From Globodera rostochiensis (Eukaryota > Nematoda > Chromadorea > Rhabditida > Heteroderidae), in the NCBI GenBank assembly GCA_018350325.1, contig JAEVLN010000011.1, forward strand, positions 2,228,449-2,292,448: a stretch of DNA of 64,000 bases. Direction: 5' to 3'. A program made the position numbers and the translations under genes. Under the pieces are notes generated by a model, which was given only the letters and a program-made list of their open reading frames with translations, was not told the DNA's origin and made no database searches. Below are positions 11,076 to 21,981 of this stretch, in pieces; positions within the stretch are counted from its first letter, which is position 1, and each line of letters opens with the position of its first letter.

Positions 11076-14000
11076 CACCGGAGGGGAACAATTTGCGGCG
11101 GCAATTAATTGGATTAATTAATTTTTGAGTCAACCACGAAAAGAAGGCACTGTACCACTAAAAGACACAGGAAGTTAAATCAGAAATTTGGCAAATGAAA
11201 TTCGATTAAAATACATTGATAATGTCATCAAAACTTTTATTATAATTGGAGCTTTAACAGAAATTTTAAAATTTCCCTGCGGCAAACTTTTAAAAACGCC
11301 GAAGGCGACTCAAAAATGTTGGGAATAATTTGTTTATATTTTTGGAATGGAAAAGCAATTGACGCGCAAAGTAAAATAGAAATTATTCGCAATTAAAGGC
11401 AATAAATGCCAATCCAAAAGTGGCATTTATGGGAAAATCTGGCATATTATTACTGAGAGTTCCACCAAGCCGCTGATTTCTTATTCCGCTTCATCTAAGC
11501 AATTCCTTCCTGCCTTCCTTCTTCTTTTTCCGTGCCCAAAATCCAATTTCGGTGCCTTCGCGGAAAGACTCCTCAAAAAATATGAGAACCCCGGAGGGGA
11601 ACAAATGCCAAAAAGGGAAAATATTGAGGAGGGAATATTTAATGGAAGAAGTCGAAAATTGGCATTGACAGATTCTGAACACATTTTGGATCATCAAAAT
11701 TCAGGAAAGGCGACTTTCTCTTTTTGCATTAGAGATGACTTTAGTGGCGGAATCTGAAGAAAAAGGCCCTCAGGTGAAAGGCAATTATGAAAGTGTCCGT
11801 CGGATGCCAAAGTCAAAACAAAGGCAAAGAAATGCCACGGCATTTTCAAATTTATAATTGTACTTTTTAAACAAAAACAAAGAAAAAGCAAAACATCAAT
11901 GACAATGAATTGAAAACATGCTCAATCGAAAGCCATTCAAGCTGTCCAACCAAGTCTTCTTTTCCAAATACTCCAAGCCAACTGCAGTTTTTTGGGAATA
12001 GCAGAAAAACAATGTCTGGTCTTTACGAGTAATAAGATGTGTAAGCAAAAGTCTCGGTCTGTGGAACTCGATTGGCATTAAAGCTTGAGAGTCTCGATTC
12101 ATGAATCTCGATTGGCATTAAAGCTTGAGAGTCTCGATCCATGAATCTCGATTGGCATTAAAGCTTGAGAGTCTCGATCCATGAATCTCGATTGGCATTA
12201 AAGCTTGAGAGTCTCGATTCATGAATCTCGATTGGCATTAAAGCTTGAGAGTCTCGATCCATGAATCTCGATTGGCATTAAAGCTTGAGAGTCTCAATTC
12301 ATGAATCTCGATTGGCATTAAAGCTTGAGAGTCTCGATCCATGAATCTCGATTGGCATTAACGCTCGAGAGTCTCAATCAATGGATCTCAAAGTGGCATT
12401 AACGCTCGAGAGTCTCGATCCATGAATCTCGATTGGCATTAACGATCGAGAGTCTCAATCAATTGATCTCAAAGTGGCATTAACGCTCGAGAGTCTCGAT
12501 CCATGAATCTCGATTGGCATTAACGATCGAGAGTCTCAATCAATGGATCTCAAAGTGGCATTAATGCTTAAGAGTCTCAAATGAATTTTGCAGCAAAAAT
12601 GAACGGAGTAAATCTGAAAAATGAAAGCACAACATAAAAAGTTTTGCGACGAATTTAATAGAAAATGGGGGAAAGCTTACGAAAGTCCGGCCCCTCGGTG
12701 CCCTCAAAAACGCGCCTCCGAATTTGAATGCCATTTCTCGTCACAAATAAATCCAATTTGTTCTCTTTGGCTTTTTTTTGACTCGCCGCCTCTCACACTC
12801 ATTTATATGCGAGAAAGGACACAAAAATGAATGCTTTTGGTGAAAAGTTCGAAAAGTGCCAAAAATCGAAAAAGTGCCTGACTTTTTTTAGCAATCTTCG
12901 CTAACTGTAAAATATTTTTTTTTAATTTCATTTTTTTAGTTTTTAGAAGTTTTTTTTTTGAAAAAAGCTACAATTATTAACCAATCACAAAGCTCGTTAT
13001 TACTATTTTTGCAAATATACATTAGGGGTTTAACAGATTTAGCTGTATAAAATTGATTGCATTGCCATGGATGTATTAGGTAATAAATAATTTCACACAT
13101 TAAAATATCAATTAAACATAATAATAAATTTATATATTTCTTTAGTTGTTTATAGCATTTTTAGGAGAAATTTTCGTTTTAATAAATCCCAAATTTTTTT
13201 AGCTTTTCCAACAATAAATCATATATTGCTCGACAAATAATAATATTATAAAATGAAAATAAGAGTGCCCAAAGTGTTGGTCAACATTATCTATCGGCAA
13301 TTCTCCAAAAAAAGTGATTTCGTTAATCAAAGTCTTAATTTTCAGCAAATTGTGTATTAAATTGCATCACAGAACTAAGCAGTTCAAGCAGTTCATTTTT
13401 ATGCTCAAACAAAAACCATTTTCAGGCCCCGGAGATTTTCCAATATTTGTCGTCGATTTCTTTCTTCAATTTATAAACATTTGCATTAAAATGCCTCCCC
13501 TCCCCCCAGGGGTTTGTGTAAAAAGGGTGTGGAGGAGAGAGACCATTGGCTGGCGATGTTCACAAAGTTTAAAAGTAATAGAATTATTATTTGTTAGGGC
13601 ATCCATTTTGAATAATGTGAAAAACTAAAACCATTGGGACAAAGAAATCTTTGGCAACAAAGCGATCGGACATTCCAAAGATCAGATAAGAGAGCCAAAG
13701 CACACTTTTCCCCGTCCTCTTCTTCAACAACAAATGCATATGGGCAAAAGTACCCACCATAAACATATTTTGAAATAAAGCATTTTATACGAATGCAGCG
13801 GCTCGGGTTTTAGAGTAGCGAGCGAATTGTGTCGATTTCCGATTTCTTTTCCCCCACGAAACAGTTTCTTTTCCATTCGACAAAAATGTTACCGTTAGGG
13901 GTCGGACATGACCTGGACTCTCCAGGACTTTCTGCAGGATATCCTGAAAACCCCAGGATTTTACCGGCGAAATCCCGATCCTGGTCATTTCCAAAATCCT

Positions 14001-14931
14001 AATCCGGGGTTTTTCAAAAATTCGGTCTCTAGTTACCGTAACCTCCTCCCCTCCCCCCACAGTAAAAACAACTTTTCGATAATTTGTTTGTAAGAGAATA
14101 GGACAAAATCTGAAAAACCCACGCGATTTCTAACTTTACTTTTTATTGTTCTCTTCTAAAAATGACCTAATTGCAGTAAATTGAAATCTGAGGACCCAAA
14201 ATACACCGAAAATGGAGAGTAATAAATTCGGGGACAGGCCTCTCAACTCATCTGCGACAAAATATGGCATTTGCCATAAAAATAGGGCATTTTGAGAGCC
14301 CTGTTCGGGGAATAAGCTCTGCAACTTTTTCCCGACGACTTAATTTGGTAAAGCTAATTTCGGTATTCTGAGACGTAATAAATTAAATAGCCGTTAAATC
14401 ATTAGGCAATTCATTTTAAAGTCTTTTTCACTGTTTAGTAAATAAAAACGGCAATGTTATCGATCATCCCTTATGGCCTTAATTTATTCTATCCACGCCA
14501 ATTGAATTAATTATCCTCCTTTTCGATCCTAACTGACATTAATCGTTTTTACTTTGATTTTTCATTCATTTTATTTTGGGGTATATATTTAAACCCTTTT
14601 TTATTTTTGCATTTGGGGATTTTCAATCCTTTTAATTTGAGCTCATCCTTTTGATCAGTGAGTGACCAAATTTACGTAGTCACAAAAACGCGGACGGAGC
14701 CCGAGCCGTTCTTTGTTTACGTCAAGTCAAATAAATTTGGAAATTATGGCCTGATTATAAATAAATAGTCACAATTTGTTTAAGCGAAATGTTTTTGAGG
14801 AAACGTAGAAAAAAAAGAAGTCAAAATTAGCAAATTTGTCAGATTTAGTCGGCTTGAAAATGATGGCTCAAATTTTTTATTTTATTTATAAAATAACCAA
14901 GGCTTTGTTGACTCAATTGCTAAACCTAACC
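11076..14931. other. Intergenic, satellite-bearing
   Basis: No gene is supported. It contains the 40-bp satellite at 12.07-12.58 kb, AT-rich sequence from 12.9 to 13.3 kb and a C-rich stretch near 13.5 kb. Open frames here are short and lack splice or family support. Confidence 0.6.
12070..12578. repeat. 40-bp satellite array
   Basis: About 13 tandem copies of a 40-bp unit containing AAGCTTGAGAGTCTCGAT followed by ATGAATCTCGATTGGCATT. The first copies are nearly identical. From about 12360 the array switches to a diverged variant with CGCTCGAGAGTCTCAATCAA and GGATCTCAAAGTGG, suggesting two expansion events. The core GAGAGTCTC is itself palindromic. Confidence 0.92.
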
Positions 14932-16828
14932 ATGGAACCACCATCCGCCAAATTGCTGCAGTCCGCAGACAATAAGTACAAAAGCAACGCTAACATTGTG
15001 CTCCAGGTGACCAACTTCAAGGAGTTTGCCCAAGGACCTCAAGGACCCCAAGGACCCGGGTTGACGAAGGAAAGTGACGAGTTCGTGTACATCAACGGAC
15101 TCCCATGGAAAATCGTCATCAAACGTTCTGACACTTGCATTGGCTTTTTCGTGAAATGCTGTGGCGATTTGAATGGTAAGCGGTGATCTGTGGGAACGGT
15201 CCGATCAATCTGATTATCCCCAGTTTTTCAAGATTAAAAGGGTATGAACAATTTTCTCACTATAAAGTCCCGGTTTTCTAATCCCGGTCCGATTTTCTTA
15301 AACTCCCGATCCCGTTCTATTTAATAACCCATAAGTACTCACTTCCTTATACAAAACCTTCAAAATGTTTTTTGGGTACGTCCCTGGTCATTTGTCAGAG
15401 ACCACTCGAAACAGAGATCGATCAAAATTATAGAAAGACAAACCATTAGGAGAAAAAGAACGTTTCATTTCACCACGAGCTCAGCAAGTTCAGTTCACCT
15501 GTAAAGTTTTAAAAGTATTTTAGATTTGGCTTGGTACTGTAAGGCGAAGCTGAAACTTAAAATTGTTTCTTGGTTGGAAAGCGGCGGGTTCCCCATGGAG
15601 AGGGAATGTCCGGACTTTTGTTTCAATGCGATTGACAATGAAATGGGACTTCCAGAGTTTGTAAAAATTGAGGTGAACAAACAAAAATTATATTAATTAA
15701 TTTAGCTAATATTTTGTTTTTTTAGGAACTGATGGACGAAAAGAAGGGCTTTTTCAAAGAGACGGAAAACGCCGTGCTGTTCAATGCGCATGTGACCGTA
15801 AAGGAACCGCGCGCAGTGCCGTGAGTTTGTTTACTGTTTAAAATCGAACATTTTTTTACTGTAAAATTTGAATTTAACGTTTAGCGATCGGAAAAACCGG
15901 GGCCGGGATTTAAAGTTATGCAATTGTGGTTAACGAAATAATTATTTTAGCGGTGTGCGCTTTAAAGACACTTTGTTAGTCCATGGAAAAGTGGTGTACG
16001 TTAACAAATATGTGCGTGCATTGTTTAATTACATACTTAATGTTTGTTTGATTTAACACTTTCAGCTGTTGGCCACCTGTTCGGAGCATTTCAAAAAATT
16101 CTTTTTCGAAAATCCAGAGGAAGAATTGAAGCCTGAGGGTGTTGAGGATGCCGCGGCACATTTTGAGCGGCTCATGTGCACAATGTTTCCGCAGAACCAA
16201 CCATTGGATGGTACCCAATTTGTCGTCATTTTCTGTCCTTCAACAATAAATCAACATAATAATTGCAGATGACTGTGTGGAAGGCGTTTTGGTATTGGCA
16301 CATCAATATTTGATAGATGACGTTGAGAATCGTTGCGTTGCATTTCTGAAGAACGAAAGTAAAAAGACGGCCATTTGCAAATTCAGACTGGCTCATCAGT
16401 GCCATTACGTGGGCCTGAAGGTCCGTCCGTATAAGCAGAGATCGGACTTGAAGACCGATTGAAATTTCTGTCGAGAAGCTTGATAAATCTGGACCGAAAA
16501 CACAGAGATTTCTACCGAGAAGCTCGAACGATCAAAAAACACCAAGATTTCTATCGAGAATCTCGAACGATCTCGATTGAAAAACACCGAGAGTTTGATT
16601 GAGAACTTCGATCGGTCCGATTTCTAGTGTATGAACGCAAATTTTTCCTGCACGGAAATTTATTTTCCAAACCCATTTAAGAAGCACATTTTGAAGAACA
16701 TGACGAAGGAGGACTTTTCAGTTAGCGGACAGAATTATATGGCAAATTTGTTTGAGGACTTCAAAATGTCAGAAGAGGCGGTGGACGAACTGGGCGAACG
16801 GCACACGGAACTTTTTCGCTCCACATAA
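14932..16828 (+). CDS. MATH-BTB domain protein (BATH type)
   Basis: Likely substrate adaptor of a CUL3 ubiquitin ligase, as BATH/MEL-26-type proteins are; nematodes carry many. Exons 14932-15175, 15524-15672, 15726-15820, 15951-16011, 16066-16210, 16269-16420 and 16682-16828 join in phase to 330 aa. The N-terminal half is a MATH domain (SNANIVLQVTNFKEF, FVYINGLPWKIVIKR, LKLKIVSWLESG); the C-terminal half is a BTB domain (FKDTLLVHGKVVYVNKYLLA, TCSEHFKKFFFENP, LIDDVENRCVAFL). A 9-bp repeat encodes GPQGPQGPG inside the MATH domain. In-frame ATGs at 14860/14863 could add about 24 residues; 14932 was chosen because it is adjacent to the conserved region. The intron at 16421-16681 carries a short diverged repeat. 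Confidence 0.9.
16490..16622. repeat. Diverged intronic minisatellite
   Basis: Three to four imperfect copies of a unit of about 45 bp with GAGATTTCTACCGAGAAGCT and CGAACGATC, inside the last intron of the MATH-BTB gene. Confidence 0.6.
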
Positions 16829-17629
16829 AAACGGAGAGAAAGAAATCTTTATTGATAAATCATTCGATTTTTTTTAATCGTTTATCTACGAAATTGAAAG
16901 TTAACTGATTAACTCAATAAATGTTTTTGTTGGGTGCATTGGGAAAGGGGGCTAAAGGTCGATTGATTCCCATCGATACATGCTGTATTGACGCCACCGG
17001 ATTTGTAATAATTATTAAAATAATTTCAAAAATCCCCCCCCCCCCCAAATACTTGCTTCAATTCAAACACCGCTTTTTAATTTTGTCGGGCTTTACACAT
17101 AATATGTCTCTCTGTGCTGTGTTTTTGTTTATTCCATTTTCCATAACAAAACGATTTACCCTAATTCTGTGCCCGGTGATTCACATTTAAAAGTGGAGAG
17201 AGCTATCGCTAAAATGAGAATTTTATTTCATTGGAAATGAATTTTCTTTCAATTTGTTTCTGTTTTTTGTCCATCTTTTTTGTTCTTCCTTTTTGGTGCT
17301 ACGGTAACGATTTACACTTTTAAATGTTTTGTTTTTCATATTAAAGCATTTTTTAATTTTAAAAGGAATACTTGCAAAGATGGGCATGCCTTTTGGAATG
17401 GGTAAGGAGGCGTCAACGACGTCCCCCACGGCGTCCCGGACACATTTTGTATAAGACGATAGCTTGGGATATTAAAGCATTAAAAGCTGTTAGCAAGCAG
17501 AAGCTATCGAATAGACAAACTCAAAAAGGTTATGGCTTTCCAAAACAGATTCATTTTGAAATGGCGTCCAAAACGTGTCTAAGACGCCGTTGGGGACACC
17601 GTTGACCATTTCCGTTTTGTATAGAACAA
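16829..17629. other. Intergenic with a foldback element
   Basis: Holds a run of 12 C at about 17035 and the foldback element at 17410-17612. No gene is supported. Confidence 0.55.
17410..17612. mobile_element. Foldback/MITE-like inverted repeat
   Basis: Inverted arms at about 17410-17452 (GGCGTCAACGACGTCCCCA..., CGGCGTCCCGGACAC) and 17566-17612 (GTGTCTAAGACGCCG, TTGGGGACACCGTTGACC) match as imperfect reverse complements about 115 bp apart. It ends immediately before the remaining first exon of the Ly6-like copy A. No transposase is present and no target duplication was found. Confidence 0.55.
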
Positions 17630-18112
17630 CAAAAATGACACATGGCCCATGTGGTCATCAACAATATTGTTCCCAGGCCGTCTGCGCAAATAAACCAGAA
17701 TGGACAGGTAGCGAAATGCTGTCGGGTCTCGGGGGCGTCGGGGATCGGCGGGAGCTACCCTAATTTATGCATTATGTAGTCTTTATCCTTCCTTGGCTAA
17801 AATGGAACAAATATTTTCTCTGCAAAATTATAATTTTAAAAATGCCCTAACTCTTTATTTTTCTTGTGGGATTTTTCGAACTGCTGAAATGCCAAGGAAG
17901 CCCTTAGCTTAAAGCAAATAAAATTAAAGGTTCGGAATGGTTCAAAGTGTGGCAATGTTACGAAACGGACAATTCCGAAAAATGTTCCAAAGAAATGCAA
18001 AAGGCTTTAAAAGGCGAATTTGCGAAAGCGACGTGCCTTTGCATATTTGGCGAAAAGGGAAAGGACAATACGACCAATGACCTGAAGTTTCCGCTGGAGA
18101 TAAAGCAGAAAG
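17630..18112 (+). pseudogene. Ly6-like Cys-rich protein, copy A (truncated)
   Basis: Two exons, to 17707 and 17930-18112, encode CGHQQYCSQAVCANKPEWTG then GSEWFKVWQCYETDN, CSKEMQKALKGEF, ATCLCIFGEKGKDN and LKFPLEIKQ. They align with copy B at 20982-21697 and share its intron position and phase (all phase 1). The upstream part corresponding to copy B's Cys-Lys-Phe-Gly segment is missing; a foldback element sits there. The downstream hydrophobic exon is not found, and the 43-bp satellite begins 70 bp after exon 2. No start codon or signal peptide is convincing. I read it as a decayed tandem duplicate, though distant exons are possible. Confidence 0.5.
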
Positions 18113-18181
18113 GTGGGAGGGAATTCGAAATCATTCATTCTTTTTTAATTGCTTCTCAAAAGCTCTAAGAAATTAGAGAAC

Positions 18182-19530
18182 GGACCCACCGGATTGTCCC
18201 GGAATTCGCCTTTTGACTGAAACCCGGATTGTCCAATTATTCCGGAATTCGCATTTTTATTAAAACCCGGATTGTCCGAATGTCCCGGAATTCGCATTTT
18301 GATTAAAACCCGGATTGTCCGATTGTCCCGGAATTCGCATTTTGATTAAAACCCGGATTGTCCGATTGTCCCGGAATTCGCATTTTTATTAAAACCCGGA
18401 TTGTCCGAATGTCCCGGAATTCGCATTTTGATTAAAACCCGGATTGTCCGATTGTCCCGGAATTCGCATTTTGATTAAAACCCGGATTGTCCGATTGTCC
18501 CGGAATTCGCATTTTTATTAAAACCCGGATTGTCCGATTGTCCCGGAATTCGCATTTTGATTAAAACCCGGATTGTCCGATTGTCCCGGAATTCGCATTT
18601 TGATTAAAACCCGGATTGTCCGATTGTCCCGGAATTCGCATTTTGATTAAAACCCGGATTGTCCGATTGTCCCGGAATTCGCATTTTGATTAAAACCCGG
18701 ATTGTCCGAATGTCCCGGAATTCGCATTTTGATTAAAACCCGGATTGTCCGATTGTCCCGGAATTCGCATTTTGATTAAAACCCGGATTGTCCGATTGTC
18801 CCGGAATTCGCATTTTGATTAAAACCCGGATTGTCCGATTGTCCCGGAATTCGGATTTTGACTGAAACCCGGATTGTCCAAATGTCCCGGAATTCGCATT
18901 TTGATTAAAACCCGGATTGTCCGATTGTCCCGGAATTCGCATTTTTATTAAAACCCGGATTGTCCGAATGTCCCGGAATTCGCATTTTGATTAAAACCCG
19001 GATTGTCCGATTGTCCCGGAATTCGCATTTTTATTAAAACCCGGATTGTCCGAATGTCCCGGAATTCGCATTTTGATTAAAACCCGGATTGTCCGATTGT
19101 CCCGGAATTCGCATTTTGATTAAAACCCGGATTGTCCGATTGTCCCGGAATTCGCATTTTGATTAAAACCCGGATTGTCCGATTGTCCCGGAATTCGCAT
19201 TTTTATTAAAACCCGGATTGTCCGATTGTCCCGGAATTCGCATTTTGATTAAAACCCGGATTGTCCGATTGTCCCGGAATTCGCATTTTTATTAAAACCC
19301 GGATTGTCCGATTGTCCCGGAATTCGCATTTTGATTAAAACCCGGATTGTCCGATTGTCCCGGAATTCGCATTTTGATTAAAACCCGGATTGTCCGATTG
19401 TCCCGGAATTCGCATTTTGATTAAAACCCGGATTGTCCGATTGTCCCGGAATTCGCATTTTGATTAAAACCCGGATTGTCCGATTGTCCCGGAATTCGGA
19501 TTTTGACTGAAACCCGGATTGTCCAAATGT
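18182..19530. repeat. 43-bp satellite array
   Basis: About 31 head-to-tail copies of a 43-bp unit with CCCGGATTGTCCGATTGTCC followed by CGGAATTCGCATTTTGATTAAAA. Variants (GATTAAAA or TATTAAAA, CCGATT or CCGAAT) recur in a higher-order pattern, and both array ends carry a related GACTGAAACC variant. Reverse-strand frames through it give a repetitive, meaningless translation. Confidence 0.97.
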
Positions 19531-19566
19531 GTCTTTCAATCGTTTCGCATTGCCTAATTCTCCCAC

Positions 19567-19806
19567 AGAAAGGACAAAGGAAACGCCGGAGGGGATCATT
19601 ACAGAAAGGACAAAGGAAACGCCGGAGGGGATCATTACAGAAAGAACAAAGGAAACGCCGGGGGGATCATTACAGAAAGAACAAAGGAAACGCCGGAGGG
19701 GATCATTACAGAAAGAACAAAGGAAACGCCGGAGGGGATCATTACAGAAAGAACAAAGGAAACGCCGGAGGGGATCATTACAGAAAGGACAAAGGCAACG
19801 CCGAGG
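19567..19806. repeat. 36-bp minisatellite
   Basis: Six to seven copies of a 36-bp unit (AGAAAGGACAAAGGAAACGC, CGGAGGGGATCATTAC) directly after the 43-bp array. Because 36 is a multiple of 3, each frame reads a 12-residue repeat such as TERTKETPEGII. The third copy lacks one G, so any frame switches there, which argues against a selected coding repeat. Confidence 0.9.
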
Positions 19807-20981
19807 GGCATTTTATTCGGTCGTCAGAATTTTACTTCAAGCCTAAGCATACGCCACACACTTTCGACGCTTTGTGCGGTGTTTATGCATTTTGGTAATT
19901 TTTTGATGCCCAAAATAATTTATTCAAAAAAATGAATAATTCAGGCAATTTCCATGCCCTTTTTGTTGGCTGGACATAATTATTTGATTGAAGCTTAAAG
20001 ACGAGGCCAAATGAAAAATAATTGTATCATTTATTTACTTACGCACTCCATAATATTCGCATTATATCCCCGTAATTTGAATAAACGCAAGTTTTTGAAA
20101 GTGTTAAAATTTGATAAACGCTTTCCCGTTAAATGGCCTCGCGCCCAAACTTTAAAAAAAAAAAATTATATGATTTTAAAAAACTAATAACCATTTAAAC
20201 AGAAGTTTAAAGGTTTGTCGAAAAATGTGAAAGAATTTCGAGAGGAATTAAATTATTTTATTTATTTAAATGCGTTGTGAAATTAAAAAGTCCACTATTG
20301 TCTTTTTCAGGGGGCTTTTACTCCAATTTAGCTTTTAGTTTCCCCACCATTTAAACATTTGTTAATTTTGAGTTTATGTCCAATGATTCATTCCAAAATT
20401 TTGCATTTACATTCATTAAAATAGCAATGCTTTCGCCAATTTTGTTACTCTTATTTCTTTTTATTCACATTTATATTAAACTAAAAGAGAATTTCTTTTT
20501 ATTCAATAAATAATCCATCAAATTATAAATAATTAACAACGATTTAATAATTATTTTATTTATAAAGGTAATTATTTAACAATGAATTTTTTTCTTTCAA
20601 TTTTCTTCTCTCTGCACATCTTTTATGCCCTTCCCCACAGTTGTCACGGTGATAATTCAATTGTGTTTAAATTTTAATTTTCAACGTCAGACAATTGACG
20701 CAAAATTAATATCAAATTAAATAAACACTCTTAAGGAATTGAATAAGAATTTTTTTTTAATGATATTTTTGATTTGCCAAATTTTATTATTCCGCGTTCA
20801 GTGCCCAATTGACCAAGAGTGCCTTTTGTCCTGGCGCTTTATTTCAGAAAAGATTATGCCAGAGAAAAAAAGAATTTTCTTATTTAAAATTCGATTTATC
20901 TTAAAAACTTTTTGGAATTTTTGGGGCCCGAAATCGTTTAAAAACCCCCAATTATATTCTTTCTTAATTTGGTAATTTGCA
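19807..20981. other. AT-rich spacer upstream of copy B
   Basis: No gene is supported. An ATG at 20760 opens a hydrophobic stretch (MIFLICQILLFRVQ) that could be the missing signal-peptide exon of copy B, but no donor fitting the phase of the next exon was found. Confidence 0.45.
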
Positions 20982-21697
20982 ATGTCCAAAGGAGTCAACT
21001 GCAAATTTGGACTTGCCTTTTCAAATAACACCAACAAAATTGAGTCGGACAAATCGTGTGCCCACGACACTTCGGAGTATTGTTTCGCGTCCATTTGTGC
21101 AAAGGAACCAAAATGGGCCGGTAAATACAAAAACATTTAAAATTTGACACATTTTTCAATTTGTTTTGTGTTTAAACTTTAAAGGCTCGTCAAAATGGCT
21201 CAAAGAATGGGGCTTTGTGCGCAGCAACGACGCCAAGCAGTGTGCCGTAACCGCGAAGCAAATAGCAGCCGATGTTTGGAAAGACGCGTTGAATTATTGC
21301 ATTTGTGTGGTTGGGAAATGGGGGGCGCCTAATTCAAATGCCGAAGTGACCTTTCCGATGGAATTGCCCGAAGGTTTGTCGGGGAATGGCGCGGCGCCGT
21401 CCGCGACATTTTTTGCCGCCAACCAATCAATCAATGGCAATTCTTTCAATTTTTATTTTAAATACCCCAAAACGCCTCACATTCATTTTTTACCCAATTC
21501 TTTGCATTCAAATGTGTCCTGGACACCGGGAATTTGCCGGATTTTTGAGTTTTCCAATGACAACCCGGGGTCCAACTACCAAACTAAAAATACTTTCGCT
21601 ATTTACAGTAAGTCGAAGCATTCACGCTGTCTGGCCGCCACCCTTTGTTATGCTGATGATATTTTTGAATAGAATTTTATTTATGCAATTTTTATAA
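20982..21697 (+). CDS. Ly6-like Cys-rich, probably GPI-anchored protein, copy B
   Basis: Exons 20982-21120, 21185-21373 and 21609-21697 join in phase to 138 aa, with every intron in phase 1. Ordered cysteines: NCKFGLAFSN, SCAHDTSEYCFASIC, then KWLKEWGF, QCAVTAKQI and YCICVVGKWGAPNS. The last exon is a hydrophobic tail (PPPFVMLMIFLNRILFMQFL) like a GPI-attachment signal. The arrangement recalls secreted three-finger (Ly6/uPAR-type) proteins, which are numerous in nematodes, but the canonical ending is not evident, so the fold is inference. The start at 20982 gives no signal peptide; an upstream exon is likely. It is a paralogue of copy A at 17.6-18.1 kb. Confidence 0.65.
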
Positions 21698-21981
21698 TGT
21701 GCAGTAAATAAGCTGGACGAAAATTTATGAACATTACGCCTGCGCCTTCAAGAACATTCCAACCGCCAGTAGGCCCGCACTTTTGTCTCAACGCTACTAC
21801 TGATCGGAACGGGCTCTGATCAAATTCTACACCATGGGGCGGACAAGTGTGGGAGGAATTTCTAAACTCGGAATAACAAATACCTAAATGATTTTTTTTA
21901 AATCGGAAAACCCAAAATTGGTTTAAAATGTCAAAATATAAGTAATAAATTCTTTATTTTGAATTACTTAATAATGAAATA

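Noticed and set aside
12070..12578. CRISPR array
   Set aside because: The 40-bp units are contiguous without unique spacers, and the genome is eukaryotic.
18733..19635. Minus-strand frames through the 43-bp satellite
   Set aside because: Repetitive translation of tandem DNA, with no start context or domain.
19476..19898. 140- and 105-codon plus-strand frames over the 36-bp repeat
   Set aside because: Open because of repeat composition; the 1-nt slip between copies switches the reading frame.
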